Assembly: GCA_003427395.1 (NCBI GenBank) | Contig: BFEA01000222.1 | Span: 1,854,128 to 1,882,644, forward strand | Direction: 5' to 3' | Source: Chara braunii | Taxonomy: Eukaryota > Streptophyta > Charophyceae > Charales > Characeae | DNA: 28,517 bases | In this document: positions 18,225-28,517 of the stretch, one piece after another | How positions within the stretch are numbered: the stretch's first letter is position 1 | How the letters are laid out: each line of letters starts with the position of its first letter | Translations under genes and position numbers: made by a program | The notes under the pieces: generated by a model | Told to the model about the DNA's origin: nothing | The model's input: the letters and a program-made list of their open reading frames with translations, nothing else | The model's database searches: none

Positions 18225-18799
18225 GTAGGGATGCATGCAGTATACTTAGTCAAAATGCAACAGGGAATACAAATAGGGGTTATACTGGGTTTATAAAAAG
18301 AAAGCAATGGTTACCTTTCAGTTCCCTGCCTCCAGAACTCCTTCTGAGTTCCGGCAGAGCTCCCGCAATCGGTGGGGTAACCTCCCATGTAGGCCTTGTT
18401 GCGGTCTTACGGGTTGCAATCCCGCCTGCCGCCTTCCTCTCACATTAGGACTAGACTTAGAGTAAGAGGGGCAAAAGATAAGGGGTTTCAGACGCTCGAG
18501 ATACAAGAGAGGGACAAACTCAACTCTCAGGAGAGGGCCTTGTTGCCTTGAATCGCCTGAGGGCCTCACAATGATAGCCAATCTGAAACAACTTGGTCAA
18601 AACTGTAGTCAACCCTCCGGCTATTGGCCCTCCGACGACCATCTGAATCGCAACAGTAACCCCCTTCGCAACCATTCCTATGAATCCCAACACCTTCCCT
18701 TAGCCCAAATTGCCGCTGCACAACAGGCTGTAACGGTCGGCTACAGCCCAGCGGTAGTATGCAGTAGTACGTAGCAACCAATAGTAGGCAACAGTAGCC
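18225..18799. other. No gene recognised
   Basis: GC-richer sequence with unsupported open frames on both strands. The words GCAACAAGGCC (minus strand) appear twice (around 18395 and 18535), perhaps a decayed repeat. Confidence 0.4.
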
Positions 18800-18970
18800 A
18801 ACAACCCGCAGTTAGCACCGGTTCGTGCACAGTCAACAGCCGCAACAATAGTTCGTGCACAGTCAACAGCTGTCATCAGTAGTTCATGCACAGTTAACAG
18901 CTGTGGGCAACAGTGTGCAACAGCCACCCCAGTATGAAGCGGTCAGCAACAGCATGCAGCAGTCAGCAGG
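18800..18970. repeat. AACAGC-rich repeat with three GTTCGTGCACAGTCAACAGC copies
   Basis: The 20-bp word occurs at 18821-18840, 18851-18870 and, with two changes, 18882-18901. It contains the GTGCAC palindrome. The surroundings are rich in CAACAG/CAGCAG. Confidence 0.9.
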
Positions 18971-20296
18971 TAAGTCTGTAATTTTGTTGTTGGCCTTTTA
19001 TCTACCCTTCACAACAGTCTGACTTAGCACACCAGCTTGCAGATGAGTCCCACCAAGTACTGCGGGCGAGTGGCACTCAGACTAACATACAAGCGTTCAT
19101 GCCCCCCCCCGCTCCTTTCTGCACAACACCGGGCCTCTGCAACGCAGGTCTAGAAAGGTTGTACTCAAAACAAGGCACATCACCTGTATTCGACCTGGGC
19201 GTGAACTGTAGTAGGCATACCCTGCAAGCACCGCAACTTCGCAGGGTGGTCACTCCCTCTCTTTCTCGCACGACGATACCAAAGGCAACAGTCAGCAAAA
19301 CGGCTTCGACTCAGCAGACCTTGGACAAATCTCCCACTGTACTGTAGATCGGTACGTGCTCCCTCAGCTCTGCGGATCGGCCCAGTAGCGTTGTTCTTTG
19401 CCGCACCAACCGATAGGATGACCAGACTTCGAACGCATCTCCCGCTAGAACCCGGTCAGGTGCATGGCATATCTACGTGAAATTGGAGCGCTTCCCCGGG
19501 CGCAGCGCCTAGTATTGCCCTCAGCTAATTGTCTGCCTATAGGCAGGACTAACGCCGCCGTCACGCTCGCACCGCCCGCAACCCCCAGAAACGAGACTTC
19601 CCTCGACCGATTTCACGATGGATCAGTCGACTCCCATATTCCACTGCGCGGTGCTTCTCTATACTAACTCTTATTTTACTGATCTACTGGCCGAACTAAC
19701 CTTACTAATGGTTTCGCCCTGGCCTAAAACCTCAAAGCCGCCCCTTACCTCTCTCCAATCCGTTAGGTGACAAAGAAGACTTGCAGTCTCCCTCTTCTCC
19801 ACCATCCTTCCATAGCTCCTCGCACCCCTTTCTCTACTAACCTCCCATTTTACTAACTTTCTCCTCAATCTAACCGCGGGATTCGGGTCGCCCGCTTCGA
19901 GAACCCCGGATTTGATTCCTCCTTTGTCTGATTCGGTTCGAAAACAATGGCGATACTCATTTCCCGTTCTCCCTTCCCTCTACTTCGCTCCTCTCGGCCA
20001 TATCCGCACACAGTCTCCTTTCCCTCCCACCTATTCTACTCACTTAATGACCAAACTGAACCCGTCCGGCACTCGCCCGTGGTCGGAATCACGAGCTCAA
20101 CTCTTCCCCTCGCCTGATTCCTTCAAGGATCGAGCAAGGTGAGCATCCTCCCTCCTACCATACTTCTCCATCGCCACTGCCTTCTTTCTCGCTCTACGAA
20201 TGCACCTGGCGCCGAAATCCATCCGGGTTCATTTCCCCGCTCAGCTCTTCCCTTGCCTTTGTCCGTCCCCTCAGCTGTCTCGTTTTTACTACCTTG
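18971..20296. other. No gene recognised; pyrimidine-rich towards the right
   Basis: Holds a perfect 14-bp palindrome CTGCCTATAGGCAG at 19533-19546 and a C-run near 19100. From 19670 to 20290 the plus strand is strongly C/T-rich. Open frames are short and unsupported. Confidence 0.4.
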
Positions 20297-20390
20297 GCGC
20301 CCGCCACTCCGCTTTCACACTCCGTCGTTGGAGCGCCCGTCACTCCGCTTTCATACTCCGTCGTCGGAGCGCCCGTCACTCCGCTATCCG
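20297..20390. repeat. 36-bp tandem repeat, about 2.6 copies
   Basis: Units 20297-20332, 20333-20368 and a partial third start GCGCCCGYCACTCCGCT. Because 36 is a multiple of three, the frames repeat a 12-residue pattern (for example RHSAF-LRR-SA). No other sign of coding. Confidence 0.93.
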
Positions 20391-22660
20391 TACTTACCGC
20401 ATCTCTACGGTGGCCCGCTTCGTTCTCGTGAGATCACTTGCTCCGATAGCCGCAAGGAGCAGCTCTCCAGTCGGCGTCGGTTCCTGAGAAAATTTCAGGG
20501 AAAGCCAACTGCTAGACTGTCCGATTAGGCTCTCGCCCCTATACCCAAGCTTGGCACACAGCCTACTCAGTGGGCCACGCATCTCCGCCCCGGTACTCCT
20601 GGCCTACTATGCCTACTGTGGCAGTGGCACAGTTTCCTGGCCCTCTCGGGTCAAAGGCGCAACCTACCTCAAGCCCCTTACTGCAAGTCGCGGTTGGCGG
20701 GAGGTATATCCTTCGGCCGCGGCTTGACCAAGCCTACTCCACCACCCCGCGGACTCCTTGCACAGGGCTTGGTGTCAGTAGCAAACCCTCAAATTGGAAC
20801 TTTGACGACTGTAGTAATAAGGGATTTTCGTATGACCCGCCACACACAACCTGCTATTCTCGCCTTCATGACCCTGGCCACGCCCCACTCGGGTCTAGTA
20901 CACCTGTTTTCCGGGGCCCTACGGCCTACTCATACTCCACAGTTTCTCAACAACCCCGTCACTCAGGTTTTCTACCGCTTAGTGGACTGACCATCCACCG
21001 GCTTGCATGCGTGTTGAACCCCTCGGTCCACATTTTCAAGAGGGCGAAGCAGATGACTTGTGTCAACATCCCTATATGTAGGTGCCTGTAGGTCGGTCAA
21101 AAAAAGGCACTCGCCCGAGGCCCTCGTCAGCCAAGACGACCTCCAGCTTCAACGTCGCGTTTGAGCCGAAGGACGCCGGAGCAGAATAATAATACGACAA
21201 TAGTAAGAAAAATCTTTAAAAACTTTAACCGTCAGAATGTGATGAACGAGGAAAAAAAAATATGCTAGCACCGTGCCGACGCCGCCTTCCGTACGTATGC
21301 CAAGCCACTGGCAAGCGCAACCGGTCAACGAAACATAATCTTTTTAATCCTAGGTTAATCGAAAATAACAATTTGGGCCGGCGACCACGCCGACTTTTCA
21401 ATCATCAAATAATGAAAGGAGATCGCTCGCGCCTTAAGCGTGCGCGCCCACACACTCTCTATTTTGGTCAACCATTTAGTCAACGTAAACCACAGGCACA
21501 ACTGCGCCCCGCGCGGTACATTTTAACCTTCATGATCAAACTTACTTTCTTGTCGCTTACAAAAACCAGGACGGATACCCTTGTCAGGGTATTCGCACCG
21601 ATAGCGGTGAGGCTGCCACGGGAGAATGGTAGGGGCATGCAGTTGTTCTACAAGGAAAGGAAGAATCCGCGTCACTTGCCAGTTCAGTGTTGTACTCAGT
21701 TTTCGTACAAAGAAGGCGGGAGTTATGGACCCAGTGGATGTTATTTGCCTCAAGTAAGTTTTGCGTGCAGGGGAGGTAGTGACAGCGGCGGGAGCGACGA
21801 TCACTCTCAGGAATTAGAAACGGGGAAAACCCTATGAGTCAGCTCGCGTTGATAGGGACCTGACGGAGAGATAGGGGGTTATTGTTCTGAGGGAGAAGGG
21901 AAATCTGCCTGACGTTTTCACTCATGGACTCTCTGTTGATGACAACTTAATCTCGCCGTTCATATCATTAACTCCGTTAAGTTACTCAGGCCTTTCTTCT
22001 TCCCCTTGCTTGGGTAACTGATGGGAGTCACTTGGATTATGTGCGGTGGCAGTCAGTAGCCGACGACGGTTGGAATCTGTCTGCGTGCGAGTACGTTTTG
22101 GTTAATCTTCTCACGTACACATACACTCAGGCTTTGGCTAACAAGAACGCAGTGGACACATAGAAGTGTGGTAAGCAATTAGGGGAGCAATGTTCTAGGC
22201 GTCCTTGCAGCGTTGTTCATATCCTTGTCTCTTCTATTTGAACCGCTGTGAATTGGAATAGAAAGACTTACAATCAGAGTAACAACTGAAGAAGAGAGGA
22301 GTCATAGCTTGTAGTATGCAAAGTTGCAAACTAGCTAAGAGGGTCAGACAAGGGCAGACTACTAAAATACTAGTTGATGGTCGATATGAAACTAAGAGAC
22401 TGGTGCCATCCATTTAACTCCTGACTAGAGTTTGTTTTGACCCTCGGTGAAAAGGAAAAGGGGAGCGACCTCAATTATGAGGGTACTCTTGACGTGGGCG
22501 TGTGCTCGGGGGGTTTAGTCAAGGTCTGTATGCAGGATTTATCTGTCTCGTGCATATGAAGTAAGTTCGGATACATTGTTGCTCTGGGTATTATCTGTTG
22601 AGCAGTGTGTTAGCCACCCTCGATGTAAAGCGTTTGTTTCCGCACTCACCTCTGTGTCCC
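20391..22660. other. Unassigned; contains two longer open frames without homology
   Basis: Open frames of 173 codons (20570-21091) and 191 codons (21262-21837) on the plus strand start at ATG but show no domain, signal or motif that I recognise. Lengths like this are expected by chance about once in a window of this size. The rest, including 21860-22660, shows nothing. Confidence 0.4.
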
Positions 22661-25408
22661 CTTGTTTATTGTCTGTTATTACAACTTATTAGTCATCTCA
22701 TTCCGGAAATTGAGGCTTGACTCGAGGAGTAACGAACGTGGTGAGAAAAAGTCATCTTATCGAGATAGTAATTGGCGAATTGTGAGTGTGTTAGTGAGTA
22801 AGGAAGACATTATCAAAGATTTGGCTCTTGTTTCCTCGAATCCCATTTATTTACTTTCTTGCTATATGGCTCAGTGGTGGGGAGACGAAAGGATGTCTCG
22901 AGAAAAGTGGTCTACCTTCTTGCCAAACTGTTGCTTGATGGAGATTAGCGATCCTGGAGATAAATATTCTAGCAGACGCCTACTTCTTGGCAAGGAACAA
23001 TCACCTCTCGTGTTTGGGGCAATTACTCTGAGCAGGTCCTGCATTCGAGAGGGGCGGTGCCATAACTCTGGGCGGGCCCTGCATTGGAGATTACCCTGCC
23101 GTATGTAACCCCACCCAGAGTCTGCAAACGCTGCTCTAGAGTATAGGATGGGAGATCACTGTACTTAAAGCTGGGGAGTGGGTGATTTTGTTTGAATGAA
23201 ACGCTGGTAAAACCTACACCAGGTGCTACCCTTCGCAAGCGTCGATTCAGTTAAACTTGAGAAATCACTCTTATCGCTCCCCGCGCAGTACTCTGTGGAA
23301 TCGGGCAAGTAGTCATATCTAGCTGCTAAAGACGAGCCAGAATCACTTTTAATTGAGATCTGTATTGGGTACTCAAGGGTCATTTAGTTCCTACTTTGTG
23401 GTGATTTAAGTCTACTCTAGCCCTACGAAGGAGGCTGTCCACTACAACCTCGGGATCGTTGTAGGCCCGACAAGCCTAGGTTCAACTTTCGTATTGCTTC
23501 CATCCAGGAGGCTCGGTGTCGAAAGCAACCATTAAGCACACTGCAGTCAACTAACCCTGATGGGGCTCTATAGCCCTATGCAAACCAAGAATAAGTACTT
23601 GAATATCAAACCTAAGCAGCAAACCAGGAGAGTGGGAATCACAGTTCTAGAAAAGGGGAGGAGGTATAATCAGACTGAGATGGATTCTCAGTTAGCAGTG
23701 AATTTTTGTCTTCAAGGTCTAAGCGTCGGGTGCGACTGCAAACATCCGCAGGGAAGGGGCATCTAAGTGATCGACTCCTCCCTTCTAGATCAGCAAATCC
23801 ACCACGGAGGTAGTCCGGTGGCCTCTGAGTTTTTGGATGCCTGCGTATTAAACGAGTGATTGGGCTATCCGTTCAACTGGTGATTGGTAATGAAAAGGTT
23901 GTGAGTGTAGTTAGTGTAAAATGCCCTTATAATGTATGCATCACCTCTTCAGGGTAGATAAAAGGGGAACTGGGAGACAAAGTTATCAGCGAAGACCGAG
24001 GGTTATAAAAGAGAACTGAGAGACTCGGCGACCGGAGGAATTGAGAATCGAGACAACCTCATGTAGCTGGTGCTTACGCCTGCGGGTTAGATGAAAAAGT
24101 CAATGGCGCGGTCTCACGTTCTGAGATCGTTCAGAAGAGGATTGATGAAATCATCTCAGTGTAGTAGCCACGAGTAGGTGCATCACCTGTTATGCCTCCC
24201 AAGAAAACATGTCCATTTCTCCCAACTAGTACGTTTGACAGGGATATTTAACATTTTGTCCCGAGAGCTATCCCTGTTCAAAGGCATTGTTGTTCAGACC
24301 CGAGTTTTCACTTTAGCTTATGAGCATGCTTCAGTCATCTCTGGCCGATGGACTAGCCCTGGCGTTTCCGAACCCAGCCTCCCTGATCCGTCTGATGCTT
24401 TGCGGGACAAATCCTGTTTTGGTGTTCACTTAGCAATTGTATAAGCTTTGACCAATGTGTTCAACACTTCTCCAAATGAGTCAGTTAGCATCGGTGATTC
24501 TGAGATCAGGGGTATGCTTCACTCTGAGTGTGGAGTCGTTGCGGTTCCTCCGTCCAGGGATCGAGCCAAAGGAACAAAAAGGGGGGGAGGAACGATGAAA
24601 GAAAATGAGATTGTCGTCATAAGCTGTGAGGCTGTTAGAGACAAACATGAAAACTAGGAAGATGAAGTTATTCGAGACATGAAATCTTACAAACAAACTC
24701 AGAGGGCACATGCGGTTCGGATGGTAAAGGGGAGAAAAATATTGAATACGTAATCTATTTTTTTGGACATAATAAAAAGCTACACAGTACTAGCTCACTG
24801 CTAGAGACAGTGGAGCAGGCCAGAGCCAGACTTGGATAATCAGGGAAACACCCTGATCCCCCCCCCTTCAGCTAGCGATAATCTTTCAGCAAATCAGTAA
24901 CTCTTTCTGGTGGTTGGTGTTTTTGTAATTGTTACCCTAACAGACATTCAACCATCTAAGCTGCAAGGGCCCTCGCCCAACAAATTCAACAATATTTGTG
25001 CATCATTCCTCAATACTCAAACAACATTCAGCATTTAAGCAGCGCACAATTGACACCCGATCTACACTCAATTGTCCGAATTTGCTCGAAATTTCAAGCT
25101 AGAAGTCAACCTGCATTCAGTCATTCCTATCTGCACCATGGATCAACATCTATCATAAGTGTTTTTGCCAGAGACGTCAGACCATTTTCAACATCTACCT
25201 TGCACATGAGCGCAGTTCAGATTCCCCGGTCAGTGAGCCTGTCTTCGCAAGTCTCAACCGGGTTCCTTCTGACGCACACATAAAACTGTTGAGCTGCGGA
25301 CATGAGTTCGGATCTAGAAGGTGGAGACATACAGCAAACTGACGAACGAATCCTTCGTCAAAGTGTAAAGGGTCAGGTTGGAGGTGATTCACTAGGGTGA
25401 CTACCTAG
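22661..25408. other. Unassigned; short repeats and hairpins
   Basis: A 29-bp direct repeat (23022-23050 and 23062-23090: AT-ACTCTG-GC-GG-CCTGCATT-GAGA) and a pair sharing ATAAAAG-GAACTG-GAGAC (23958 and 24005). Hairpins: CTACAAC/GTTGTAG (23442-23448 and 23458-23464), TTGCTT/AAGCAA (23494 and 23523), GGGCT/AGCCC (23563 and 23572) and GTTCCTCC/GGAGGAAC around 24545-24595. Open frames such as 22662-23108 and 24178-24444 have no known motif. Confidence 0.4.
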
Positions 25409-25698
25409 GACTTAGTACATGTGAGCCGGTGCGCCGCTCGAACGAAGTAGCAGCAAGTGAGCCATAGGCTGGGGGACTAACGTGCTGGTTGATGCACTGC
25501 TTAGCCTATTGCAGGGATGAGGACTTACTTGCTGGCCTTTCCGTTGCTCATCCCATCGAATGAAGTAGTAGTGGGCAAACCACTAGATTGCAGACTTAAC
25601 TGTTGACCGGTGCACTGCCCATTCTACCGATTCAAGTAGCGTGAGTCTACCATCGGATTGGAAACTTACCGAGTCTTGGTGAGGACTGCATAACCGAT
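25409..25698. repeat. Second array of hairpins with related loops and variable stems
   Basis: Five copies of a core of about 25 nt (start GACTTA, end near TGCACTG) begin at 25409, 25475, 25522, 25593 and 25663. Four have stems that differ in sequence but pair. ATAGGCT 25464-25470 with AGCCTAT 25503-25509 (extended by GGG/CTT). GGGATGAG 25514-25521 with CTCATCCC 25547-25554 (perfect). TAGATTG 25584-25590 with CATTCTA 25620-25626 (6 of 7). ATCGG-A-TT 25652-25659 with AACCGAT 25692-25698 (one bulged A). The first core has no clear stem. Three units are preceded by GAAGTAG or CAAGTAG. Confidence 0.8.
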
Positions 25699-25949
25699 TG
25701 CGTGGACTCTCTCACTCGCAAGTAACCGCTTGAGCGCCGACGCGTCTCCGCCTCGAGCTCGTCTCCCACTCTGCAACTGCTTGACGTCGGGCACACCTGG
25801 CATGCCCCCTTTCCCTTCACTATTCTCCCCAATATCCGCTTCAGTCCCATGGTCTGACCGACCAAGGCCTTCTTGGAGTGCACGTGTGCAGGAAATAGTC
25901 CGCCGCGCCACGGAGGAAAAAGAAAACAGTGGTACCGGTCTCACAGGCT
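25699..25949. other. No gene recognised
   Basis: GC-rich spacer between two repeat arrays. Overlapping open frames on both strands lack known motifs. Confidence 0.4.
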
Positions 25950-26440
25950 CGTCGTACCGTACCTGAAACATGTCGAACACGGCAAGATGCAGCGGCGCGG
26001 TAATAGTACCGAACCTGAAGTAAACCGTCGCAATGATCCCGGACCTGAAAATAAATCACCGCAGAGGTTCCGAAACAAACTGTCGTGAGGGCGTCGAACC
26101 TGAAACGAAACACCGCGATGCCACCGAACCTGACCAAACCCGAAATCCAGTACCAGGCTGTTGTGCCATGCGGATGCCGAACCCGTACAATCATGCCATG
26201 ATAACCTGTCCCGAACCTGATATAGAATGCCGCAACGTTTCCGGACCTGAAAACAAATTGCCGCCTGGAATAACTGTCGTAGTGGCCCCGGTCCTGAGAA
26301 TAAATCACTGCAGCTGTCCCAAACCTGAAAAAAAGTCACCGTAGTGAGACAACTGTCACCGGGCCCATACCGTACCTGAAGCACGTCAGACACCGTAGGA
26401 CGTAGCCACTCCGTAACGACCCTCGTATCCGTACCGAACC
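25950..26440. repeat. Degenerate minisatellite of about 30 bp (CCGAACCTGAAA)
   Basis: At least ten copies of CCGAACCTGAAA or close variants (for example 26009, 26039, 26095, 26124, 26211, 26241, 26290, 26319, 26370), each followed by A-rich sequence and CACCGC- or TGTCGT-like words. Copies range from about 25 to 50 bp. ACCGTACCTGAA opens the array (25956) and recurs near the end (26369). Open frames on both strands result from the repeat. Confidence 0.85.
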
Positions 26441-27348
26441 AAACACCATAGTCGACCCAAGGCAGCACCACCCCATGTTGTCCATGCGACTCCTGCTCTC
26501 AGAACATCTCAATTGCGGTAATGTTAGTAATCAAGCACACCAGGGAAAGCGTCGCAGGGAACCTCGACCATCGGCAGTAGTGTTAACTTGTTAAAATCCG
26601 GGGAAAATGATCAATCCGGAGTCAGAGCTGATGGCGGGTAATCGAGGCGAAATTAGGTCAATCTCCCAATGGTCATGGGTTCCCGTCCCTTTCATCGTTT
26701 TTCATCATTCTTCCCTTTCCTTAATTCTATTGTCGGAAATAGTAAATTAACTGTAAGTTCCCTAAAATTAAATTCCGAGAAAATTTAAATAAATGACCGA
26801 ATTCCTTTTGTTTCTTTTCTCTTTTACAATTTTTAATATTTTTCTATGTTTTTAATTTCATTGCCGGGAACATAAAATAACAAGGGTATTCCCCTTTGAA
26901 TTTAATACCATTAAAAATAAAGAAATTAAGGGATATTATGTTTTTCCCTTCTCCCCTACTGGTCGTAATCCCTTTTCCCCATCTTTAATTATGGTACTAA
27001 AATAGACAAAAATTTGAGGCCTCATTTCGGCCCCGGTCGTATGCCGCAAAAAATGTGGCTGCGAGGTCAGTTCCCGCGATGCCTCTCCGCGGCAGGCCAA
27101 TCCGGGTCTAACCCTCTGAACGGCCGGAAATGACGGTCCGTTGATGTGCCGAGTGCGACCACCCATCTCGCCATCTTTGAGGGTTACCCGTAAGGTTTAG
27201 CGCGCCCAAAATCAAGGGCGCCCTGAGCTCCCCTAATTTCCGCTGCCTCGTCTAACCAGAGTACCGTCAAAACTCAAACTTGTCGTTGCGCCTAAGTCCC
27301 AAAACCGTAGATTTCAGGCAGCGCACTGCTTGTGGCCGCCTGACAACG
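26441..27348. other. Unassigned; AT-rich tandem pair
   Basis: Two diverged copies 131 bp apart (26721-26774 and 26852-26906) share TTAATT-ATTG-CGG-AA-A and TTCCC, then AATTTAAT-like ends. The right part (27030-27300) is GC-rich without recognisable coding. Confidence 0.5.
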
Positions 27349-27790
27349 TGTTTGGTGCTTCGTGCTACTTGGTCGGTGCTTGGTGCTTCGTGAACTATAC
27401 ATGCTTGGTGCTTCGTGCTTGGTGCTTCGAGCTCAGTGCTTGGTGCTCAGTGTTTCGTGAACTATACGTGCTTGATCCTTCATGCTCGGTGGCCAGTGGT
27501 ACGTACTATGCGCTCGGTGCTTGGTGCTTCGTGGATTATACGTGCTTGGTGCTTGGTGCTTGGTGCTTCGTGGTCGGTGCTCGGTGGTACATACTCGGTG
27601 CTCGGTGGTCGGTGCTTCGCGAACTCGGTGCTACGTGCTTGGTGCTTCGTACCACGTGCTTGGTGCTTCGTGCTACGTGCTCGGTTCTTGGTGCTCGGTG
27701 CTACTCGATGGTCGGTCCTTTCGTGCTCGATGCTTTCGTGTTCGGTGCTTCGTGAATTTGGTACTCTAGGGAGTGTTTGGTGCAACGCGA
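27349..27790. repeat. 7-bp minisatellite TGCTTGG / TGCTTCG
   Basis: About 440 bp made mostly of 7-bp words TGCTTGG, TGCTTCG, TGCTCGG and TGCTACG, with interruptions such as AACTATACATGC. Since 7 is not a multiple of three, each frame repeats a 7-residue pattern (LGAWCFV-like), and all three plus frames stay open for long stretches (27330-27755, 27415-27813, 27482-27769). I do not regard these as genes. Confidence 0.95.
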
Positions 27791-28352
27791 GCTTCGTGCT
27801 ACGCGGATTTTGAAGCGTGCAATGTGAGCTTCGACAACATGGCTGACGCAAGTGAGTGTTCGCATCCACGTCCCACCCACACCTCCAACCCCTTAAACAA
27901 AAATCTCCTGCTTCACTCTGTCTCCGTTTTTTTTTTTTTTTTTTTTTTTTAACCTGCTTTTGGGAGAAGCTTTTTTTTTTTGTTAACCCTCTTCTCCCTC
28001 TTTTTTCTTTTACAAAAAAAGACAACGAGATAGGAAGAGAGAGAGAGGGGGCGAGGTGGGAGGTGATGGAGAACGGTGGGAAGGGATGTGTGCATGCAAT
28101 CTATCGGCTCGGGCAAGAATGTCAGGGATAACGTTGAGAGATTGAAGAGCGTGATGGCGTTTTTTTTTTCCCATTCTAAAAGCGCAATGCCCTTGAGATA
28201 TCATCATCGAACTGACTAGCCCTGGGTCATTCGAAATTATAGCATTTGAGTCGTCTGCTACCAGTGGAGTTCGAACTCGGGTCGCAGCGGCTTTTTTCCT
28301 TGATATTTGAACAACTTGCATTTTCTGACTTCTACATTGACGAGCTCCAAGT
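27791..28352. other. No gene recognised; poly(T) tracts
   Basis: Poly(T) runs at about 27927-27950 and 27971-27980, a GA-rich piece (28030-28050) and a third T run near 28160. GAGTTCGAACTCGGGTC at 28268-28284 looks like a T-loop word, but no A box is placed to match. Confidence 0.4.
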
Positions 28353-28354
28353 AC

Positions 28355-28517
<163 letters not shown>

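Noticed and set aside
20570-21091. 173-codon open frame as a gene
   Set aside because: Composition and content show no domain; neighbouring frames are similarly open in this C-rich region.
21262-21837. 191-codon open frame as a gene
   Set aside because: No motif or splice context, and the length is within chance for the window size.
27480-28025. 181-codon minus-strand protein
   Set aside because: It runs through the 7-bp minisatellite and a poly(A/T) tract; low complexity only.
28268-28284. Second tRNA-like element
   Set aside because: Only a T-loop-like word, with no matching A box at the right distance.

Overview
The window looks like repeat-rich nuclear DNA of a green plant lineage. The clearest phylogenetic clue is a U6 snRNA pseudogene (8974-9075, minus strand) whose 3' part is of plant type. 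GT-AG introns, hAT-type transposon remnants, a tRNA-derived SINE-like head, long homopolymers and GA/GATA/TA microsatellites fit this. The KDZ-type transposase-like gene and the lack of angiosperm-style genes make me lean to a charophyte alga or non-seed plant, but this is a weak guess. I see no intact protein-coding gene.

Layout. 1-357: five units of a palindromic satellite. 374-935: two broken exons of a chromodomain protein. 2953-5473: three exons of a KDZ-like transposase gene, joined in frame by two introns and carrying one in-frame stop. Three non-autonomous hAT-type elements with 8-bp target duplications sit in its introns or at its first visible splice acceptor; a fourth relative lies just upstream. 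5.5-8.2 kb: GA and TC/TATC microsatellites, an exact 59-bp direct repeat and a tRNA-like SINE head. 8.9-9.1 kb: the U6 pseudogene with its poly(A) tail. 9.3-11.6 kb: about 28 units of the same satellite as at 1-357, in the opposite orientation, with an assembly gap.

12.6-13.3 kb: another tandem array that contains one inverted unit, giving a long foldback. 13.3-16.3 kb: unassigned sequence with strong short hairpins, a diverged duplicated TATAAA-bearing segment and a TA microsatellite. 16.4-18.1 kb and 25.4-25.7 kb: three arrays of small hairpins in which loop and flanks are conserved while the stem sequence changes from copy to copy yet stays self-complementary. 18-25 kb: no recognisable gene, several short tandem repeats. 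26.0-26.4 kb: a degenerate minisatellite of about 30 bp. 27.35-27.79 kb: a 7-bp minisatellite. 28.35 kb to the end: CG, GA and GATA microsatellites.

The main novelty candidate is the recurring 'constant loop, variable but paired stem' design in three unrelated arrays, clearest at 17318-18044. The second is the KDZ-like gene with hAT insertions, one placed exactly at a splice acceptor so that its target duplication copies the acceptor.
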